DNA from: Granulicella sp. dw_53 | GTDB taxonomy: Bacteria > Acidobacteriota > Terriglobia > Terriglobales > Acidobacteriaceae | NCBI RefSeq assembly: GCF_018449545.1 | Contig: NZ_JAAVUR010000004.1 | Span: 334,570-398,569 of the forward strand | Direction of reading: 5' to 3' | DNA: 64,000 bases | Shown: piece by piece, positions 60,299 through 64,000 of the stretch | Layout: each line of letters begins with the position of its first letter | How positions within the stretch are numbered: position 1 is the first letter of the stretch | Made by a program: the position numbers and the translations under genes | The notes under the pieces: model-generated | Told to the model about the DNA's origin: nothing | Database searches by the model: none | What the model saw: only the letters and a program-made list of their open reading frames with translations

Positions 60299-61609
60299 TT
60301 AAGCCTCTAACGCGGCGGCGAAGCCGGGGAGAGTCATGGTCTGATCGCGATCCGGGCCGGTGGAGACCATGCCTATCTTTGCATTGGACTCCTTTTCTAG
60401 GAAATGGAGGTAGTCCTGGGCCAGCTTCGGTAGTTTATCGAAGTCTGTGATTCCTTCGGTAGAGGAGTTCCAGCCCTTGAGGGTGGTGTAGACGGGCTGG
60501 ATGGTCTCGAAGCCGCGCATATCCGCAGGAATGGTGTCGGTGAGCTTGCCGTTGATCTTGTAGCCGGTGCAGACGGGGATCTCGACGCATTCGTCCATGA
60601 CGTCCATTTTAGTGACGACCAGCCACTCGGTGCCATTGATCATGTTGGAGTAGCGGAGGAGGGGCAGGTCGAGCCAGCCGCAGCGGCGGGGGCGTCCGGT
60701 GACGGCACCGTACTCCTGGCCGCGGGCGCGGAGGAGGTCGGCGGAGTCGTCGTGGATCTCGGTGGGGAATGGGCCTTCTCCTACGCGGGTGACGTAGGCC
60801 TTGGTGACGCCGATGACGGTGCCGATGCAGGTGGGACCGACTCCGGTGCCGGTGACGGCTCCGCCAGCCGTGGCGGAGGAGCTGGTGACGAAGGGGTAGG
60901 TTCCGTGGTCGATGTCCAGGAGAGCGCCTTGCGCGCCCTCGAACATGATCTTGTCGCCGTTCTTGAAGGCTTCGTTGAGCATGACGGCGGTGTCGGCGAC
61001 GAAGGGGGCGATCTGCTCGGCGGCGCGGGCGTAGTCCTCGTACATCTGCTTGGGGTCGAGGGGCTCGGTGCCGAAGAGGGCGTGGGCGATGGCGTTCTTC
61101 TCATGGCAGGCGTTCTCGATGTGGGTGCGGAGGAGCGCGGAGTTGAGGAGGTCGACGACGCGGAGCCCGCTGCGGTGCATCTTGTCCTCGTAGGCGGGAC
61201 CGATGCCGCGGCTGGTGGTTCCGATCTTGGTGCGGCCAGGAGCGTTCTCGGCGGCGAGCTCGATCATGCGGTGATAGGGCAGGATGACCTGGGCGCGGTT
61301 GGAGACGAAGAGCTGGCCGTCGATGGGCAAGCCTGCGTCCTTGAGCTTCTTGACCTCGTTGAGGAAGGCCATGGGATCGAGCACGACTCCGTTGCCGATG
61401 ATGCCTTTGCACTCCGGGCGCAGGACGCCGCAGGGGATGAGCTGGAGGACGAACTTGCGGCCCTTGATGATGACGGTGTGGCCTGCGTTGTGTCCGCCGG
61501 CGTAGCGGGCGACTACGTTGAACTTCTCGGAGAGTACGTCTACGATCTTGCCTTTGCCTTCATCGCCCCACTGGGCACCGAGAATTACCGCTGATTTGCG
61601 TTGCGTCAC
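60299..61609 (-). CDS. purA: Adenylosuccinate synthetase
   Basis: A 436-residue GTP-dependent ligase of AMP synthesis, joining IMP and aspartate. GTG 61609 has AGGAA six bases upstream and gives the usual N-terminus (TQRKSAVILGAQWGDEGKGK, P-loop-like). GGHNAGHTV follows near residue 39. Other motifs are GTTSRGIGPAYEDK (about 130), FEGAQGALLDIDHGTYPFVTSS (about 224) and TGRPRRCGWLDLPLLRYS (about 315). Longer frame to 61768 is not coding. Confidence 0.95.
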   Translation of the reverse strand: MTQRKSAVILGAQWGDEGKGKIVDVLSEKFNVVARYAGGHNAGHTVIIKGRKFVLQLIPCGVLRPECKGIIGNGVVLDPMAFLNEVKKLKDAGLPIDGQLFVSNRAQVILPYHRMIELAAENAPGRTKIGTTSRGIGPAYEDKMHRSGLRVVDLLNSALLRTHIENACHEKNAIAHALFGTEPLDPKQMYEDYARAAEQIAPFVADTAVMLNEAFKNGDKIMFEGAQGALLDIDHGTYPFVTSSSATAGGAVTGTGVGPTCIGTVIGVTKAYVTRVGEGPFPTEIHDDSADLLRARGQEYGAVTGRPRRCGWLDLPLLRYSNMINGTEWLVVTKMDVMDECVEIPVCTGYKINGKLTDTIPADMRGFETIQPVYTTLKGWNSSTEGITDFDKLPKLAQDYLHFLEKESNAKIGMVSTGPDRDQTMTLPGFAAALEA

Positions 61610-61760
61610 GAAGAGTTCCTGTCCGGGGGTTCGATTGGGGTGAGGACGAGGCGTTGTGGCCTGGCCCAAGGTGATTCTATACCGATGCGTGGCGCTCCGC
61701 CCCCCTCCCCCCTTGCCTGGGCGTAACCCGTTTCGATGCAGCGGCTTATGGCAGGGCTGG

Positions 61761-61818
61761 GCGTCCAAATCCGTGCAAGGAAAAGAGTTGCGTCCAAATA
61801 CTTGCAGGGAAAGGAGTT
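61761..61818. repeat. 29-base tandem duplication upstream of purA
   Basis: Units at 61761-61789 and 61790-61818 share gcgtccaaat, tgca, ggaaa and gagtt. They differ in about four bases. It lies in the purA upstream region. Confidence 0.6.
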
Positions 61819-61872
61819 AGTGTCTGCGGAACCTTTCCTATGTTCCTTTTTATGTTTCTAGTTCTATTTTAT

Positions 61873-61975
61873 GGGATCGGCCAAAACTAACGTGCCACTT
61901 TTATGTGCTTTGGTTTGATGGAGTTAAGCCGTTTTGGGGCTTGACAGTGGTTTTTGCTGGGTTTTTTGGGGTTTT
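61873..61975 (+). repeat. Dispersed bipartite repeat, copy 4
   Basis: Box A ATCGGCCAAAACTAACGTGCCAC (61876-61898) and box B TTTTGGGGCTTGACAG (61932-61947), followed by TTTTTGCTGGG. The spacer of 42 bases between GTGCCAC and TTGACA equals that of copies 2 and 3. It precedes the antitoxin-like gene. Confidence 0.65.
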
Positions 61976-61987
61976 AATTTTAGGGCC

Positions 61988-62015
61988 ATTATGCCGCTTG
62001 GCCGTGTGGCATAAT
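61988..62015. promoter_or_regulatory. Palindromic operator candidate of the antitoxin gene
   Basis: ATTATGCC at 61988-61995 and GGCATAAT at 62008-62015 form a perfect 8-base inverted repeat with a 12-base centre, 18 bases before ATG 62034. Antitoxins of this type usually bind such sites near their own promoter. Confidence 0.5.
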
Positions 62016-62033
62016 GTTTATGAGGGTTTTGCC

Positions 62034-62447
62034 ATGGCTGCTCATGTGACTTTGAAGGACTATATCGGGATTGCTCCGGTCTCGGGGCTGGCGTTGGCGG
62101 AGCTGGTGGAGCATGGTCTACCTACGGAGAATCTGGCGCTGTTGAAGGCCAAGGGGCTGACCTTCTCGGAGATGAGCGCGACGGTGATCTCGCCGCGGAC
62201 GCTGAAGCACCGGAGAGCTCGGGGGGAGAATCTTTCTCCGGAGGAGACGGACCGGGCGGTGCGGGTGGCCTCGGTGATTGCTCTGGCGGAGAATGTGTTT
62301 GGGGACCGGGAGAGGGCGCTGCTTTGGCTGCGGGCTCCGGATGAGAGTTTGGGGGAGCGGACTCCGCTGAGTCTGTTGCAGACGGAGTCGGGTGGGCGAC
62401 TGGTGGAGTCTATGCTTTGGCAGATCGATGAGGGTGTTTATAGCTGA
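62034..62447 (+). CDS. Xre/MbcA/ParS-type antitoxin-like protein (no toxin seen)
   Basis: A 137-residue protein from ATG 62034 (GAGGG six bases upstream). Residues 5-70 form an Xre-like helical domain (GLALAELVEHGLPTENLALLKAKGLTFSEMSATVISPRTLKHRR), and residues 78-137 are the DUF2384 MbcA/ParS C-domain (ALAENVFGDRERALLWLRAPDESLGERTPLSLLQTESG). Such proteins neutralise RES-domain NAD-degrading toxins encoded directly downstream. No RES frame follows here, so it appears solitary. Confidence 0.82.
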   Translation: MAAHVTLKDYIGIAPVSGLALAELVEHGLPTENLALLKAKGLTFSEMSATVISPRTLKHRRARGENLSPEETDRAVRVASVIALAENVFGDRERALLWLRAPDESLGERTPLSLLQTESGGRLVESMLWQIDEGVYS

Positions 62448-62670
62448 TCGGGTGTGGTGGGGAGCAGGCGAGGCTAACGTCTCTTTGGGTCTGCAGCGGC
62501 CATTTTAAACTGGTTATGGTCTCTTCGTTTCTACAGACAGATCTGTATCATCCGGATCTCGATTACTGTCGCTTTGTAAACAAAGACGACATAGCGTTAC
62601 AAATCGGGTGTCGGTGAGTGACTTGGCGATTTTGCGTAAACCGGGGACCTCACTTGCGGCATGCGCGTTC

Positions 62671-63831
62671 TCAGTACAAATGGAGCGACTCGCTCCGCGG
62701 CAGTCCATCTACAAATCGGCTGATCAGCGAAAGGATTTCGGCCTCATCTGACAGAAAAATGTAGTGCGTGGCGTTGGGAATCACCACGATCTCGGCCTTC
62801 CGCTGCTTGTGCCAAATTTCGAGTTGTCCCTGCTTCCGGCTAGCCTCTTGCGCCTTGTAGGCCGCGAGTTTTGCGGGATCATGTGTAACACCGATGTTTA
62901 GAGCATTCGGATACGGGACGATTACGAGTGCCCGGGTGTCTACGGAGCTAAATCGCTCCTTGTCAAACTCGTACACTCTCTTAGCACTGGGGTGGACGAT
63001 CCGTGCTCCGACTGCCCCGTCTGCCGTGATTTCGTAAAGCTGCCTGATCTCGTCCCCAGGCAGAATGCCGCCGTAATACCCAACAAAATACTTTTGAAAT
63101 GTTGCAATGCTCGATCGATCCGATTGGGTCGGTGAGGGTGACGCCGCCCCTTCAACTTCGTCGCGAAGATCTTGCAGGTTGCGCCGGTAGCGGGTTTCGT
63201 CAGTAAGCGTTTTCACGATGGTGGCATCGTCGAACTCATTGTGAGCAAGTCGGGAAAGATCCTCTTGCAATTCAACCCGGTCGGTATCGATGTCTCCGTG
63301 CTCGGGGTTGTAAAGAGCGAAAGGACCACCTGCGTCGAGGTAGACGAGCGCTGCTGCCCGCCCTGGATGGTATTTGGAAACCGCACTCATTTCCTGGCCA
63401 GCTATCGAATGGCCGATCAACACTGGATCGGTGAGACTCAGGGCATCAAGAACTGCGACGACATCGTCTCCCGACCGTCTTGCTGTATATCCACTCGAAG
63501 GTGAAGAGGACACGCCTGCTCCGCGCCTGGTGATTCCATAAACGTGAAAATGCTTAGCGAGCTTGGGCGCAAGACTAGCAAACACATGGGCTGTGTTGCC
63601 GCCCCCCGCAAGCAGTACGAGGTTACGGCCTGAACCGCCCCAGTCCAAGACTTCGAGCTTTACATCGGGCTCAACAGCGACAAACTGCTGCCGTGGGGGC
63701 GTATTCGACACCACAGGCGCGCCCTGGGCCATGCAGGCGGCCAACGAGCTAAAGAGGAGCATCGACAACCACTCCCTCTTCGCGCTCTGTCGCTTCGTTA
63801 GAATCACTTTGTTCGGATCAACAGCAGGCAT
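62671..63831 (-). CDS. Exported alpha/beta hydrolase
   Basis: From ATG 63831 the protein is 386 residues; an upstream ATG at 63915 would add 28. A hydrophobic segment (WLSMLLFSSLAACMAQGA, about residues 24-41) is a signal peptide. The fold has LVLLAGGGNTAHVFASLAPKLAKHFHVYGITRRGAGVS, the nucleophile GHSIAGQE and a late His in PNATHYIFLSDE. A long insert precedes the His. Substrate unknown. Single gene near the right edge; the last 85 bases hold nothing I can support. Confidence 0.8.
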   Translation of the reverse strand: MPAVDPNKVILTKRQSAKREWLSMLLFSSLAACMAQGAPVVSNTPPRQQFVAVEPDVKLEVLDWGGSGRNLVLLAGGGNTAHVFASLAPKLAKHFHVYGITRRGAGVSSSPSSGYTARRSGDDVVAVLDALSLTDPVLIGHSIAGQEMSAVSKYHPGRAAALVYLDAGGPFALYNPEHGDIDTDRVELQEDLSRLAHNEFDDATIVKTLTDETRYRRNLQDLRDEVEGAASPSPTQSDRSSIATFQKYFVGYYGGILPGDEIRQLYEITADGAVGARIVHPSAKRVYEFDKERFSSVDTRALVIVPYPNALNIGVTHDPAKLAAYKAQEASRKQGQLEIWHKQRKAEIVVIPNATHYIFLSDEAEILSLISRFVDGLPRSESLHLY

Positions 63832-64000
63832 GGTCTGAGGATAAGCTTTTGCTTTGGGAGAAATGGAAGCCCTGCGAAACACATCAGTACCGACAAGTCG
63901 GCCGGTGTCCTCCAATCTGCCTCCGGCTGATCTTCGGTTAGCGAGAACAGGCCAATTGGCACTCGTTGACGAAACTGCCTTGGGATCACTTCCGACAACA

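Noticed and set aside
63832..64000. Frames at the right edge
   Set aside because: Several short frames are open but none has a motif or start signal strong enough to call.

Overview
The window looks like a chromosomal stretch of a GC-rich, Gram-negative soil bacterium of the Acidobacteriota, most likely family Acidobacteriaceae (Granulicella, Terriglobus or Edaphobacter-like). This is inferred from the style of the genes: a very large NHL-repeat plus Ig-like-repeat surface protein, a PEP-CTERM protein, secreted SnoaL-like proteins, a MerR-type HTH fused to TPRs, and housekeeping genes scattered among short operons on both strands. No rRNA and no CRISPR array was seen.

Layout. 1-3857 is the end of an integrative element inserted at a tRNA-Pro gene: a P4-type integrase, an AlpA-like regulator, a CHC2 zinc-finger primase-like protein and a DUF3987 protein that runs off the left edge. 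3894-7278 holds DUF4112, tRNA-His, a DUF72/YheT-hydrolase/hypothetical operon and tRNA-Arg. 7303-20797 holds transporters, an FAD protein/ClcB pair, a LysR regulator, an acyl-CoA dehydrogenase, a HTH-TPR fusion, YceI, a DUF4209 (HEPN-like) protein and a SnoaL-like lipoprotein. 21119-26907 (minus) is a lactate/glycolate oxidation operon: permease, glcD, glcE, glcF. Diverging from it, 27237-30357 is a compact pqqABCDE operon whose 28-codon precursor gene pqqA begins at TTG. 30388-33551 carries a TPR protein and glgX. 33990-40096 is the giant NHL/Ig protein with an overlapping beta-barrel partner. 40372-47621 includes a tRNA-like remnant, rpmB, msrB, a RidA protein, a MASE1-PAS-GGDEF cyclase, two very small genes, trpF, trpC, a PEP-CTERM protein and an RluA-like protein lacking the catalytic Asp. 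47622-50987 is gene-poor and holds remnants. 50988-57408 has tRNA-Leu, a DHp-like orphan domain facing a response regulator, infC (ATT start), three tandem copies of a small secreted peptide gene followed by a membrane protein, and rpsA. 58224-63831 has a HIT protein, small proteins, purA, a solitary Xre/MbcA/ParS antitoxin-like gene and an alpha/beta hydrolase.

The most notable items are: (1) a 243-bp-period tandem array of three 57-residue secreted peptide genes whose copies differ almost only synonymously; (2) four copies of a bipartite dispersed repeat (box A with GTGCCAC, box B with GGGGCTTGACAG), three with an identical 42-bp spacer; (3) cryptic pqqA and infC starts at non-ATG codons; (4) the RluA-like Asp-to-Gly change; (5) a DHp-only protein opposite a response regulator with a histone-like tail. 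All functional statements come from reading motifs; no database search was run.
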